Source: Chimonanthus salicifolius (taxonomy: Eukaryota > Streptophyta > Magnoliopsida > Laurales > Calycanthaceae). Taken from it: a stretch of 64,000 nucleotides of DNA. Below, piece by piece: positions 1 to 11,537 of this stretch (its first letter is position 1; each line of letters begins with the position of its first letter). A program made the position numbers and the translations under genes. A model generated the notes under the pieces. It searched no databases and was not told the DNA's origin. It saw nothing but the letters and a program-made list of their open reading frames with translations. The stretch covers positions 23,715,746 to 23,779,745 of the forward strand of contig CM023535.1 in the NCBI GenBank assembly GCA_013350335.1. The letters are read 5' to 3'.

Positions 1-713
1 TGCTAACTTGAGGAGTGTCAGTATCGACCATGTGAGGGCCGAAGATGTACTTATAAGGATGTATTTAGACCGTGTCGGGACTTAATACGATGGTCTCAGC
101 GTAGTATGTAGGCGTTACGTTGGAGGACAGCAGTAATGGAAAAGATGATGAGATTATACTTGATATTGAGAATTTATTATCAAGAAGGAGATATTATATT
201 GCAACTGTTGATTATGTACTAACTTAATGTTTCATTAAACTGCACTGTTATATTTCTTTCACTAGGCTAGTTAGCTCACCCTACTCACCTTTCAGGAGAT
301 GTGTCTGATGAGGAGAACTCTACGTTTGAAGCTTAGGGTGGACATGCTGCGACGTTGCTTTGGGATTCTCACTGAGGAAAATTCCCTTATCTTTGTTTTT
401 TGGTTATTTGAACCATTTGCTTATGTAAAGTACCATGTGTGGTACTTAGTTTGTTTGCACTTGATGTATTAAACTACCATTTATCCGTAGTTACTCTGAT
501 GTTGTAATAATAATTCATGGTTGGTATTATGTGTTGATGTTTGTGTCTCTTGGGGTAGACTTATGGTATATGTTTGAGTCCACATGTTGAGACCATGTGT
601 GACCTTTGGGCCTAACCATTGTTCCGGCCCAGTTAGACTTCTTGAGTGTAGTGTTAGTTTAAAAAAAAAAATCAATCGCGTTCCGGGCCTACCGTTCGGG
701 TCGGGGCATGACA
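1..713 (+). mobile_element. Right part of a large Tekay/Del-like LTR
   Basis: This stretch aligns throughout with the last ~780 bp of the complete LTR at 2,599-5,813. Shared landmarks are the dinucleotide-poor block around 40-90, the GTTAGCTCACC...TTTCAGGAGATG block near 270-305, the A-run at 661 and the terminal GGGTCGGGGCATGACA. The LTR ends at 713. No tRNA-Met primer-binding site follows, so it is more likely the end of a solo LTR than a 5' LTR. The left end lies outside the window. The family assignment is inferred from LTR size and end sequence. Confidence 0.75.
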
Positions 714-1402
714 CCAACAATTGGGATTTCTTGGGTTCGGATTTGGGTGATCTGATTTGGGAGATTTTGGACAAGAAATCGGCAGAGGTTTGTGAAGAAA
801 AAAAAAAGAAGAGGAAGAAACAGAGGGTGGTCCGTTGAAGAGTGTACTTGTGAAAACCCAACACCTTCTGTTCCATTGACATCGCCTACATTCAACACCG
901 ATCGTGGCTGCCTCGTCTGGCCTACCACTGCATCCTTGCCGCCGTTGCCGTAATCACTGCTTCGACATCAACATGCTCTCGTCATTGTTAAAAGAAAAGG
1001 AAGAAAAAACAAAATTTGGAACAACTCTTTTTGTCTTAGGTTGGTTCTCTCAAGAAACAGCAAAAAAGGGGCCTCTGCATGGTGAAACAAAAGAGAGGAA
1101 AAAAGCTTTTGTCTTTTTCTCCTCTTTGTTTGGTAGTTCGAAGGACCTATTTTTTTTTTTTTTTTTGTGTGCTCCCGCAAGACCACAATTTAAGGTGATC
1201 TCTTGGACTACAAATTGGAGTAGTCCTCGTAGGACCACTATACGGTCTTCATCTGGTGCTCCGTAGAACTACATCTTTTGATAATCCCAAGGGACTACCA
1301 ATTAAGGTACACCTTCAGCAAAAAATATTGAAAAAGTTGAATTTTTTTTAAAGTTATTTGTAGTGCTTTTGTGAATGTGTTTTAAACAATTTTGAAGTTG
1401 TT
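714..1402. other. Unassigned spacer before a decayed copia element
   Basis: No gene or transposon was recognised. The stretch has A-rich and T-rich runs (790-815, 1,150-1,166) and a short CCGCCGTTGCCG-type segment near 935. If the LTR ending at 713 is solo, CCAAC at 714-718 would be its target-site copy; the matching copy is outside the window. Confidence 0.4.
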
Positions 1403-2598
1403 TTGTCATTTGGTGATTATCTTTTGGGAGAAAATATGTCTGAATCTGAGTCAGCATCAAAGACTAATGAACCTGTGTCAACACCAAGGCCCATGTTTTT
1501 AAATACAAAATTTGAACTTGAAAAGTTTAATGGGACTAATAACTTTGGCATGAATGCAAAGTTATGGATGTGTTGTTTTCATAGGATTTGATATTTCTTT
1601 GAAAGATAAACCTCCATATATGAATGTTAAGGATTGGTACAGAATCAACCGTCTGGATTGTGGCACCATACGATTTTGTCTTGAGAAATATCAGAAGTAT
1701 TTTGTTATGAAGGGGACTCTTGGCAAAGGAGTTCTGGAAGAAACTTGTAAGACCAGTACATGACTAAGAGCATTGAAAATCACATCTATTTGAAAAAGAA
1801 ACTCTTCTATTTCCAGTATTGATCAGGTACTTTTATGATCGAACATTTGAATGACTATAATAAGATTCTGGTTGATTTGCGAAATTTAGATTTTGAAATC
1901 TCAGATGAAGACAAAGCAATGATATTATTGAGCTCATTACCTGATAGTTATGAGCATCTGACTACCACCTTATCGTATGACAAAAAAGAGACTCAATTTG
2001 AAGATGTGTCAAATGCACTAGTGAACAATGAAGTTCGTTTAAAAAATAAATAGGATAATAGAGACTCAATGTCAGAAGCTTTGACAGTGACAGAAAAATG
2101 AAAATCTGGTAAGTCTCGTTTTAAGATGAAAAAATCATCATCATCTGATAAAAAAACTCTTGTAAATGATTAGTGTGTTTTTCGTCATGATCGCCAGACA
2201 CGATGTGTCAGCCTCAAAGTAAAATCAATGTTTTTCCATATTAAGTTCATATTCTGATTATGGGCAAACACACACTAGGCTACTTAAATTTTCCAGATGT
2301 GATCTCTAAGCCTAGGCAAGGTCATCCTAAGGTGTGGGGTCCACTTAGAGTCTTCTATGACCATTTTAACTTGTGTGATTGCCATACATGATGATGATCC
2401 GTTGAATCTTGATTAATCTTCCCTCTTTAGCTTGATTCAACCACCAGTTGATTCTTGATTCTTGAGCTTCTATCTTCAAGGTAATGCTTCATTCGAGTCA
2501 TGGATTTGACAAACAAGGGACTCGGCAAGCCGGTGCACTAACAATTTGCATCTCCTTCTGATGATTGGTTATTAGATTTGGGATGTGCTTATCATATG
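1403..2598 (+). pseudogene. Decayed Ty1/copia gag and start of protease
   Basis: The frames at 1,436-1,590 read a copia-type Gag N-terminus with the motif KFELEKFNGTNN. The frame at 1,835-2,053 continues as the UBN2-type Gag core (LVDLRNLDFEISDEDKA, then LLSSLPDSYEHL). Near 2,555-2,598 a third frame reads DDWLLDLGCAYHMC, which matches the copia protease motif W-x-LDSGCxxHM. Stops and frameshifts break the frames. The stretch 2,160-2,520 has no recognisable coding. A solo LTR interrupts the protease at 2,599, and the same reading resumes at 5,819. No 5' LTR or primer-binding site was found upstream, so the element is truncated. Confidence 0.8.
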
Positions 2599-3351
2599 TG
2601 TAATATCCCTGCCCCAGATTAGGCGTAGTTTACCTTAATAATCTTATTTAACCAGTTAATCTCAGAGATTATGGTTAGGGCTTTGAAGAAAGCCCAGGTG
2701 TGGCCCAATCCGAGCTCGTGAGCTCAGTGATCCCGGTCAGTCCAGCTGGAGGGGTATTTTGGTAATTTACCGCTTATTGTGATTATTATTGGTTGATAAT
2801 ATTCTCCTTAATGAAGGATTAGTATTTCTGATTTTAAAATGAATTTATTTTCAAAAAATAGTATTTAAATCAGCCCGTCAAAACCCTGAAAGGGAGTATT
2901 AATTATTTTAACTGATTTTGGAAATGAGATAAATTTCAAAACTAGTATTTTGTGGTAGACCATTTTAAGTATGGTCTAGTTATTCTTTGATACCCCAAAA
3001 TGAGGTTTCTAAATTGTTTTATTTAACATTTGTTAAATTAAGTAAATAGTGTTAAAATGTGGGTTTTGTTCAAATCGATGGTTTTTGGTGAGAGTTAAAT
3101 TCTAAAATTTTTATGGTGATTAAGGTTTCCAAAACCCAACCTATCTGAAAGGTTGGATTAAGTTTTTGAGTTTTTAAAATATGGTTTTAGTTAAAAATTA
3201 GATTTTACCAAAATTAGGGGACTTATTTGTAAATTGAAAACTGCTGGAGGACTGATTTGCAACCATAACTTACGGTGTTGTAGCAGACGTAAGCAGGCAC
3301 TGCATGCAGCGCATGCAGTGGCTGTCCGGCCAGTTTTCCCGGCCAAATTTC

Positions 3352-3358
3352 TATAAAT
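3352..3358 (+). promoter_or_regulatory. LTR TATA box
   Basis: TATAAAT lies about 750 bp into the LTR, followed by a CT-rich leader with CTCTTCTCTCTCAGCC. The related LTRs at 46.97-55.15 and 55.19-58.19 kb have a TATA box at a similar distance from their starts, which supports a real promoter position. Confidence 0.6.
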
Positions 3359-3867
3359 CTGGGCCTCAATTCAGCAGATCAAACTCCCAGCAATCTCTTC
3401 TCTCTCAGCCTCTTTCAGCTGCTCTCTGTGAAACTAGAAACCCAGTCGATCACCCTCTGTTTCTTCTCTGTTTTTACCAATTGTAGCCTTCGAGGAAGCT
3501 TTTCAAAAATCAGATTTTCTCAACCCAAGAACTCCAGTGAAGGTAATCATTGTGTTCCTCTTTCAATTCTAGGTGGTTTTGAATCAAGAAAAACCGAATT
3601 TGACTATGATTTGCGCAAGAAAAACCAGTTTGAAGTTTAAGGAAAAATCATTGGTTCCTTATACCCGTGAGCTTTCAGTGTTAAAATCAGATGGCCCAGT
3701 GAGCTTCAAAGGTCCAAACCATTCCCTATGGAAAGAGGACTCCCAGAGGAGTCCATCGGACCGGCTAGGTGTGGAAACCGAATCTGGAAAACCCTCTGTT
3801 TCCTGATTCGTATTTCACCTGCTGTATGCCGTCACTGTCTGCTGGTGCAGACAGTGAGGAAGACGAC

Positions 3868-4230
3868 TCTCGGACGGTCCGAGCCCTTCGGACGGTCCGA
3901 GAGCTAACCCTCAGACGTTCCAAGCTTCACCCGAAGCCCAGTTACGCCCGAGGCTAGCGTAACCCACTCGGACGATCCGAGCAGAGCTCAGGAAAGACCG
4001 AACCCCACTTGGACAATCCGAGTAGAGTTCGGAAGGACCGAACCCCACTCGGACGTTTTGAGCCCTAACTTCGGATGTTCAGTGGTACCAGACCCACCGA
4101 GACCCGTTTTTCAGATTTTTTCGGTTCGGATGAACTTCGGAAGGTCCGAGACCCGATCTTCGGACGATCCGAAGTCAGACCCATGATTCGAGGTCAGTGA
4201 CTAGTTTAGGTGTGGTTCAGATGATCCGAA
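3868..4230 (+). repeat. Array of TCGGACnnTCCGA palindromes in LTR
   Basis: About ten copies of a 13 bp imperfect palindrome of type TCGGACGGTCCGA lie at irregular spacing. Clear copies are near 3,869, 3,888, 3,968, 4,137, 4,159 and 4,217; others are eroded to TCGGAAGGACCGA or TTGGACAATCCGA. Many changes fit CpG decay. The minus-strand relative at 55.19-58.19 kb carries an equivalent array at 56,720-57,085. Confidence 0.8.
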
Positions 4231-5818
4231 ACCACCATACCTGGTTCCGAGGGACCCAATTTTTTGAAGTGTAAAATGTTCTTGTTTGATGGTTATTTGA
4301 TATAATGTGATGTTAGTACCCCATTGTTAATTAAAATGTGTACTAACCCTCTTTTCTTATTACTATAGTGTATATGCTATTGTATTCACTTCCAAGCCGA
4401 CTCTATTGGTCGGGCACTGAGTGATCTCACTTCCAGGCGGACGCTATATTTGTTGGGCACTGAGTAACCTCGAGGCCTAACTCAAAATGTTAGATCTGGT
4501 CCTATCTAGAAGACAACCGAGAAGTGACCCGAGAATATAGACCTAACTCAATAAGTAAATCTGGTCAATGCCCAGAAGACATTATGAGTTTTAGACTGAG
4601 TCCTTTTTATTATATTATTATCTTGTGGATGATTATAATTTAAAAAGGATAGAAGCCCAGTAGAAGAGTTAATTCCATATACCTTGGATATTTTTGGGAA
4701 AACGTGAGATTTCAAAATACTAATTGTGTGTATGTATTTGATCGTTATATTGATTGTGCACTTGCCTGTTTGTTTGAATAGAAACCGTGAAACCACACAT
4801 TTACGGTGAGGGAACTTGACTTTGCAGTAGATGTAAATAGGTTTTGTTATTTAAGATGGATTCTAGAGGAATGAGTAGTTTCAAGTTGATGAACTCACTC
4901 ATGTGCTTAGACATGATGCACTATTGTAAGAGTGCTTATGATGGTGGTGAATACTATGATACTGATCATATGAGATATGATACTGCTTCCACATACCTTT
5001 TACTATTGAACCATCGCCGAGCTGAGGTGTCGGTTACGTCTACTGGACCAGGTGGGTCTACAGTGACTGGCAAGGTGTGTCAGTACCGGTTTGAGGTGCA
5101 TACCGGAGATGTACTTGCAAGGATGTATTTTGACCGTGTCGGCACTTAATACTATTAGTGTCAGGATAGTATCTAGGGGTTGCGGTGGATGACAGCAGCA
5201 TTGGAAAAGAAATGATGAATTATGAGAATGATGATAATATTATGCTTATTTGTGATCAAGCATGAGATATTTATTGCAACTGTTGATTATTGCTAACCTG
5301 TTGTTTACTTAATTGCACTGTTATATTTCCTTCACTAAGCTAGTTAGCTCACCCCACTCACCTTTCAGGAGATGAACCCGAAGAGAAGAACCCTCTTTTT
5401 CAAGCTTAGGGTGGATAAGCTGCGGCGGTGTTTTGTGATTCCCACGGAGGGGAATACCCTTATCTTCTTTTTTTCTAGTTCTTGGAACCATTTGTTTTTG
5501 TTAAATACCGGGTGTGGTACTTAATTTGTATTAACGTGATATATTAGACTACTGCGTTTCTGTAATGACTCTGATGATGATTTTGAAAGGATAATTCAAT
5601 GGTTGAAATTTGTGATCATGTTATGCATATGGGTGCATGTGTTATTTTATGTTGGGTAGACTTATGGTATATGTTTGAGTCCACATGTTGGGATCATGTG
5701 TGACCTCTGGGCATAACTGTTGATCCGGCCCAATGAGAATGCTTGAGTTAGTTTATCTAAAAAAAAAAAATATCGTAGCGTTTCGGGCCCACCCTTCGGG
5801 TTGGGGCGTGACAATATG

Positions 5819-6243
5819 TTTCCCAACAAGGATTGGTTCTCCAGCTTTAAGGAGTTGGATGGTGGCTCAGTTTTTATGGGTAATGATAGTGTTTGTAAAA
5901 CGGAGGGGATAAGTAATATCCATTTGATCGGTTAAAGTATTGTTTGATGTTAGATATGTGCCAGATTTGAAGAAGAATCTCATATCTTCGAGTGCTTTGG
6001 AGGCAAAAGGCTCCACGATTACTATGGCCGGTAGAGTTTTGAAAGTTACTTTGAGTGCACGTGTTTTGATGAATGATACTAAAAAGATGAATATGTATTT
6101 TTTACAGGGAAATACAGTTGTATGTGGAGCAGCCAGTGGACAGAGAAAAGTCAAGTTTGACACAAATGTTCATCGCACTCAGGGGTCAAGTTTAAAGCGT
6201 AGTTTGGACTTGATCAACATTCGACATGTTTGAGCACCTTTGG
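5819..6243 (+). pseudogene. Copia protease and GAG-pre-integrase remnant
   Basis: This continues the copia reading interrupted at 2,598. The first frame reads FPNKDWFSSFKELDGGSVFM, then after a frameshift DVRYVPDLKKNLISSSALEA (frame starting 5,940). These match the copia protease C-terminal half and the conserved segment before integrase. Reading stops near 6,231. Integrase, reverse transcriptase and RNase H are missing, so the element carries a large internal deletion. Confidence 0.8.
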
Positions 6244-6374
6244 ATGTATAGTGCCTACAGGCGCGTTTGGTGGGAGCATTCAGTATGGTTTGTTCGTTTA
6301 GTTTGGTTGGTGTGAGCTTTCATGCCAAGGTTGAGATATCTGATTGGCCTACAAATCTTGCTAAGGTGGAGATT

Positions 6375-6783
6375 TGTAGGGATTTGACTCGATTTGCATA
6401 AGGGATTTTCAGATTTGAATTTGGAAATTTCTTTGTTTTGGACTTTCATTTTTTCTTCCATTTCCTCTTTTTTTCTTTTTCTATTTTCTATTTGAGAAAC
6501 TTCCTTATTACTGTTTATAAGTAAGAGAAGTCTCCTTCATTGAAGGTGTGTGCCATACTTGAGTTTGAGAGAGTTTTGTAGAGTGAACGAGAGAGAAAAT
6601 CAATAAAGAAGAGAGGAGAAATACTTTGTAATCTCCATTTAATATTACTAAAATTCGTTGAATTGTTGTCTATGGACATAGGCTTAGGCTGAACCACGTT
6701 AAATCTTGTGTTTATGTGGATTGCTTGTTGGTTTGATTTTGATTTTTCTTCCGCTGTTTGATTTGGGAATTTAAATCCCAACA
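6375..6783 (+). mobile_element. Probable 3' LTR of the decayed copia element
   Basis: A purine-rich tract, AAGGTGGAGATT, ends at about 6,374 and is followed by TGTAGGGATTTGACTCG. The segment ends ATTTAAATCCCAACA at 6,783. That is 409 bp with TG...CA ends next to a polypurine tract, as expected for a copia 3' LTR. The segment between 6,244 and 6,374 has no recognisable coding. No matching 5' LTR was seen, so assignment to this element rests on order and orientation. Confidence 0.6.
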
Positions 6784-7507
6784 CTATTCTGGACTGTGGG
6801 ATTTGTCTTTTTATTTGGTTCTTCAAATGTCTTGGATGAGCCTGCTTTCTTCTCCTACCTGCATCAAGTTTTTGTCTCCCTTGGCCTTGGAAAATTTTAT
6901 GTGATGTTTTTCCTCTTTCCTCTTATGCTTACCTAAAATATATATATACACACGTGTACCTATTATATTAGTATAAAAACCATATAATTTTTTGTATAAA
7001 AATAACTAGAAAATAAGATAAAAGATCTCAAAATTAACTTTGTGAGTTGAAATAATTTGATCTAATCTTATCATATTTTTATATAAAAATACAGAAAATT
7101 TATGAAAATGATTAGTAATAAAAAATATATTTCAAGATTAAATTTTATGATTTTGAAATTTTGCATAGATTTTTATATTAATATCTAAAAATAATAAAAA
7201 TATTTGTACAACTTTTGTGGAGTGAAGAGAGAATTATCTATTAGCACTTTTTAACCCATATCACTCACGCAAAGTACATGCTTGTCACTAATTCCTTAAA
7301 ATTACATTTTGACTAAGTTGATAGATTGAATCAGATTTTGCCACTCCTGTGCAAAAGGCACAAGTCTATGGTTTGATCGGGTCTTAAATCTTATGCATGA
7401 GCTTCATTTTGGATAATATTCTGGTTTTCTCAGACACCAATATTTTTTATAATAAGAGGTACTAAACTTGTCATTTTGTCTATTCATTATTATTTAAAGG
7501 GAGTCTA
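6784..7507. other. AT-rich DNA without recognised features
   Basis: The stretch is strongly AT-rich with short TATATATACACACGTGTA-type runs near 6,940-6,957. No coding, repeat boundary or RNA gene was found. Confidence 0.5.
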
Positions 7508-8070
7508 TATAGACACCCGGAAAATCTTTCCCTATACACCCATTTTCCAAAAGTGGATGGAAATTATCCTTTTGCCCTTCCACTTAAAAACACCGCATCC
7601 TCCAAACGGGTGATCGACCGAATGAAAAATTCTTTCGGATGAATTCAAATATTCGTTCGAACGAATGGGCTGTGAAGTGGGATTTTCAAAAGAAGTTATG
7701 TTCCAACCGATTTGTACAAACAAGGTATCAAAATTCATCTATTCTGAATTTATGAATTTCGGGACTGATATTAAATGAAAAGGGTATAGTTTTGGGCTTA
7801 AAAAATCGTACCCAAAGAATTAAGAGGGGAGTTCCTTAATTCTTTTGATACGATTTTTTAAGCCCAAAACTATACACTTTTCACTTAAAATCAGTCCCGG
7901 AGATCATAAAATTCAGAATAGATGAATTTTGATAACTTGTTTGTAGAAATCAGTCGAGAAACGGATTCGTTTGAAAATCGCATTTCACATCCCATGTCAT
8001 TCGAACGAATTTTTGAATTCGTTCGAATGAAATTTTTCATTTGGTGGATCATTCGTTTGGAGGATGAGAC

Positions 8071-9996
8071 TGTTGGTCAAGCTAGATTGTCCGAGAGGGG
8101 GGGGGGGTGAATCGGACAATTGCGGAATTTTAAATTTCTTTCGAATTTTGGTCAATTAAAATTGGGTCTTTGCTAATTAATCAAATTCATCTTCCAAGAT
8201 ATTGAGATTTACAATAAATAATGAATTTGAAGTTAAATCTCAACAAACGCAATTTCACCAAACAAATGTGCTAGATATATAAGAAATAAACACAAATGCA
8301 CAAAGTAAAGTGAGGAGGTGAGAAGAGATGGAAAATCTTGACACAAGGATTTTTACGTGGTTCGGCAATCTTACCTACATCCACGCCTCAAGTACACCAC
8401 TTGAGCATTCTACTAACTTCTCCTTCGATGGTGGAGAAGAAACCTATTACAACCTTGATCTCTTTCACGGGTAGAGATTGAACCTATACAACGCTTGATT
8501 TTCTTCACGGGTGAAAATAGGGCCGATAACACTCAAGAGAGAAGACACCCTTCTCTCCTTACAAGGGTTACATCAACCCTATACAAATTACAAAATGATA
8601 GAAAGAATTTGATTTTTAGAAAAATACCAAGAACGCTTGCCTCTTGATGCTCTAAGTGGCTTTGGCACGTTCTTGAAGATCCTCCCCTTTCCTTGCCTTG
8701 TTTGGTGAAGTGTAGATGCTCCAATGATGCCCAACCAAGATGTAAGAGAAGAGAGTTAGGGATGCTACAAGGTTTACCCATAAATACAATCTATCCCTAA
8801 AGGTTCTCTCAAATACACACCCAAGAGTGAGCCTAAGATGCTCAAGATTTGCCTATGAGAGCTTTGAGTGTGAGTGAGATTGAGCTCAAGAACTTTGGTA
8901 ATCTAACTATGGAGTTTTGGTGCTCTTGAAATGATTAAGAGTCTTGGAGAATGTTAGAGAGGGTTTCGCTCATCAAGAATCAACCTTTGGAATGCCCTAA
9001 GGTCATACATTTAAAGTTCTCTTGAAAATATGGTCGTGGGAAGTCGAAATCACAAGAATAGAGCCGTTAAAAACTTCCTGTTGCAATTTCAGTCGACTGA
9101 AATGTCCAGAAATGACCGTTGAAACATCTAGGCACAATTCAGCCAACTGAAATAAAGATTCAGTCGACTAAAACATTTTCAGTTGACTGAAACATAAATT
9201 CAGCCTACTGAAACTCGTCTGAGGCTGAAAAGACGAATCTGCAGCATATTCAGTCGGCTGAAACATAATTCAGTCGACTAAATCTCGGCAGTTTTATACA
9301 CTTCCACTAAAACGACCATAACTTGGGCTTCCGAACTCGATTTTGGGAGTTCTTGGGTTTGTTGGAAAGCTCATTGAGAGATATATTTACTTACCAAATT
9401 TGGTCCAATTTGAGACCCATTTGATACCTCAAATAATCTCCCAAAGTGAAGCTATATGACAAAACTGTTTTGATCTGTTTTGCACCCTTTCATTGAAATG
9501 CTCATAACTTGAGCTATACATTTCCAAATTGGGTGTTCTTGTACTTTTTGAAAAGATTTTTTAGTGCTCCATCAAATCATTAAAATTTTACTAATACTTG
9601 GGAACATTTGATGGAAGAAAAAACTTGTCCAAAATAGAGCAAAATTCACCTACCTAAGAAATCCAAATTAGTCTAACCAAATTCTAAGTTATGGATTCTA
9701 AGGTTTGTCCCAATGGTAATTCTAGGTCTTCTAAGTCATTCCTAAGGTCTAAATACCTGTGTTGGTTGACATTCATGAAGTTCTTCCGATTTCGGTGCAG
9801 TACCATCCACATGACGTGTCTTCTGGAACTTCAAACTTGATTTGACTATATGAGTCTTCCAGAGGCACGGTCTTGACACCCAAACAAGGTCACAACAAGT
9901 CACACAAATTGACAACTCATGACTCAGTCGGACACAGTTACAGAATTAACAACTCAGTTTGACTCAGGGGAGGCAGATTTAACTTTTAAGCCAACA
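8071..9996 (-). mobile_element. SIRE/Maximus-like copia solo LTR, TSD GAGAC
   Basis: The plus strand reads TGTTGGTCAAGCTAG at the left end and AACTTTTAAGCCAACA at the right end, 1,926 bp. Both sides carry GAGAC (8,066-8,070 and 9,997-10,001). Close to the left end is a G-run followed by GTGAATCGGAC, the complement of the CACCCCC(T)CT block near the 3' end of SIRE/Maximus-type LTRs; the SIRE-like LTR ending at 35,329 has the same block (CACCCCCTCTAGG). This fixes a minus orientation. No internal region is present, so it is a solo LTR. A palindrome array lies at 9,087-9,283. Confidence 0.88.
9087..9283 (-). repeat. Array of TTCAGTCGACTGAA palindromes in LTR
   Basis: Seven copies of a 14-16 bp palindrome lie within ~200 bp. 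The clearest is TTTCAGTCGACTGAAA at 9,087-9,102. Variants follow near 9,138, 9,159, 9,177, 9,198, 9,248 and 9,268 (for example TTCAGTTGACTGAA and TTCAGTCGGCTGAA). Spacing is about 20-40 bp. Changes concentrate at the central CG, as CpG decay would give. Confidence 0.85.
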
Positions 9997-10270
9997 GAGA
10001 CATTTTTAAGTGGAAGGGCGAAGGGCAAAAGGGTAGTTTCCATCCACTTTTGAAAAACGGGTGTGTAGGGAAAGATTTTCTGAGTGTGTATAAAAATGGG
10101 TGTGTGATGAAAAAGTACATATGTAACTTATTATAAAAAACACCAGTGTCTCAATTACTTTCACGTATTTATATTAACATCTTCATATTCCACATTAAAC
10201 ATATTTTCCAATTTGAACATGAATGACTTTCGTATATGATACTGAATCCCCTAATTAAGTGAGCCCCTAA

Positions 10271-11537
10271 TAAGAAGTGGTATTTCAGTGGGAGAGCTTG
10301 TCTTCGTCCCAACTGATTCTGACGAATTGATCTCGTCTGGTGTTTCTTCTAGTATGTTTTTAGTGGGACCAATTGGTCAATTGGCTCAAAGTCAACTTTC
10401 CAGTAGTGAAAGGGTATCATATTTAGATTGGAAGTGTGTTGCACCACCAAGGGTGCTGATCTTTCTTTTGTGTGTCATGAAGGAAAAGATCTTGACGAAG
10501 GAAGAATTGAAAAGAAGAGGACTGGTTAGGGATGAGGGTAAACTGAAGTGTGTCCTTTGTGAATCCTCCCCGGAGAATGTTAATCATTTGTTTGTTAATT
10601 GTAATGTTGCAAAAGGTTTCTGGACAAAGTTCATGTGCTTTCTGGGCATCCCATGGGTATTTGTTAATACTTGTTTTTAATCTCTAGAGTCTTGGTATCT
10701 TTCGCAATTGAAGCCTAGATTGAAAATTGCTTGGCTTTTAATCCCGGCCATAATCCTTTGGTCCTCATAGAAGGAAAGGAATGCTCGAATTTTTGAAGGC
10801 ATTTGTTCGTCTAAGGATGACCTTTTTCAAAAAGCAAAATGGAGATGGTTTGTATGGTTATTGGCAGATCCCAACTTTAAAAGACTAAAAATCAGTGATC
10901 TTATGATATCTTGGGAAGGTTGTTTGATGAACCAATGTCGGAAGGTTAAGAAGGTGGAGTTATGGGAGTTACCTCAATTGGATTTTTGGAAGTTTAATGT
11001 AGATGGTGCATCTAAAGGCAAATCGGGACCCACAGGTATTGGCGGAATACTTAGAAATCATAAGGGAGAGTGTTCCATAATATTCAATGAGTCGGTGGGG
11101 ATCAAGGACTCAAATGAAGCAGAAATTCTTAGTATTTTGAGAGCCCTCATAATTTGGAAGGATTTTGGAGGAGGTAATTTGGTTATTCAAGGGGACTCGG
11201 CAAATGCATTCAAATGGGCTATAGGTTCGAAAAGACCACTTTGGAGACTAAATAATGTAATCAGGGAGGTGAGAATGTTGGCCAGTGAGTTGAGAGTATC
11301 TTTTGCTTAAGTCCGACGATCAGCTAATGGAGTGGTGGATTATTTTGCCAAACTAGGAGTTGACGACCACTGGGAGGGCGTGTTCTTTATATGATGCTTT
11401 ATATTATGTTTCTCTTTTTCTCCTTCCCCTTCTTCTCCTCCTTCTCCCCCATGGTCTAATACATTTAGACCATTTCTTTGTATTTAAACTTTAAGTTTTT
11501 CTTAATGAATTTTTCTCTTGACTACTAAAAAAAAAAA
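10271..11537 (+). pseudogene. 5'-truncated LINE: zf-RVT, RNase H, poly(A)
   Basis: The frame from 10,288 reads a zinc-binding reverse-transcriptase-associated domain (VAPPRV, ILTKEELKRRGL, then CVLCESSPENVNHLFVNC with Cys/His spacing CxxC...HxxxxC). After a stop at 10,678 and another near 10,768 the frame continues. It then enters a plant-type RNase H (FNVDGASKGKSGPTGIGGIL, then ESVGIKDSNEAE and VIQGDSANAF) ending at a stop near 11,308. The NVDGA aspartate, NEAE glutamate and GDSANA aspartate are all present. The remnant ends in an A-run at 11,527-11,537. Reverse transcriptase and ORF1 are absent, the usual result of 5' truncation in LINE integration. A possible diverged target copy is TAAGAAGT near 10,271 and 11,551; this is weak. 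Confidence 0.85.

Larger units (their letters stand above)
2599..5813 (+). mobile_element. Complete solo LTR, Tekay/Del-like, TSD ATATG
   Basis: The LTR starts TGTAATATCCCTGCCCC and ends GGGTTGGGGCGTGACA, 3,215 bp. It is flanked on both sides by ATATG (2,594-2,598 and 5,814-5,818), a perfect 5 bp target duplication. No internal region, primer-binding site or second LTR is present, so it is a solo LTR left by LTR-LTR recombination. It sits inside a copia protease reading frame. A TATA box lies at 3,352. A palindrome array lies at 3,868-4,230. The right third matches 1-713, and the whole matches the minus-strand copy at 55,192-58,188. The LTR length and TGTAA...GGGGCGTGACA ends suggest a chromovirus of the Tekay/Del lineage; that name is inference. 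Confidence 0.9.
7508..10105. mobile_element. Long foldback (hairpin) MITE, split by a solo LTR
   Basis: Left arm 7,508-7,830 and right arm 7,831-8,070 plus 9,997-10,105 are inverted repeats of each other, roughly 90% identical at the centre. The apex lies near 7,830, where CTTAAAAAATCGTA meets TACGATTTTTTAAG. The outer arm ends share GAAAATCTTTCCCTA and TTTTGCCCTT on the left and their complements on the right. Removing the LTR at 8,071-9,996 leaves an element of about 670 bp that would fold into one long hairpin. The outer ends (GTCTATATAGACACC type) recall Mutator-like MITEs. No convincing target duplication was found, so the superfamily is open. Confidence 0.8.

Noticed and set aside
714..760. 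Primer-binding site after the LTR ending at 713
   Set aside because: The sequence starts CCAACAATTGGG and does not match a tRNA 3' end, so a 5' LTR is not supported.
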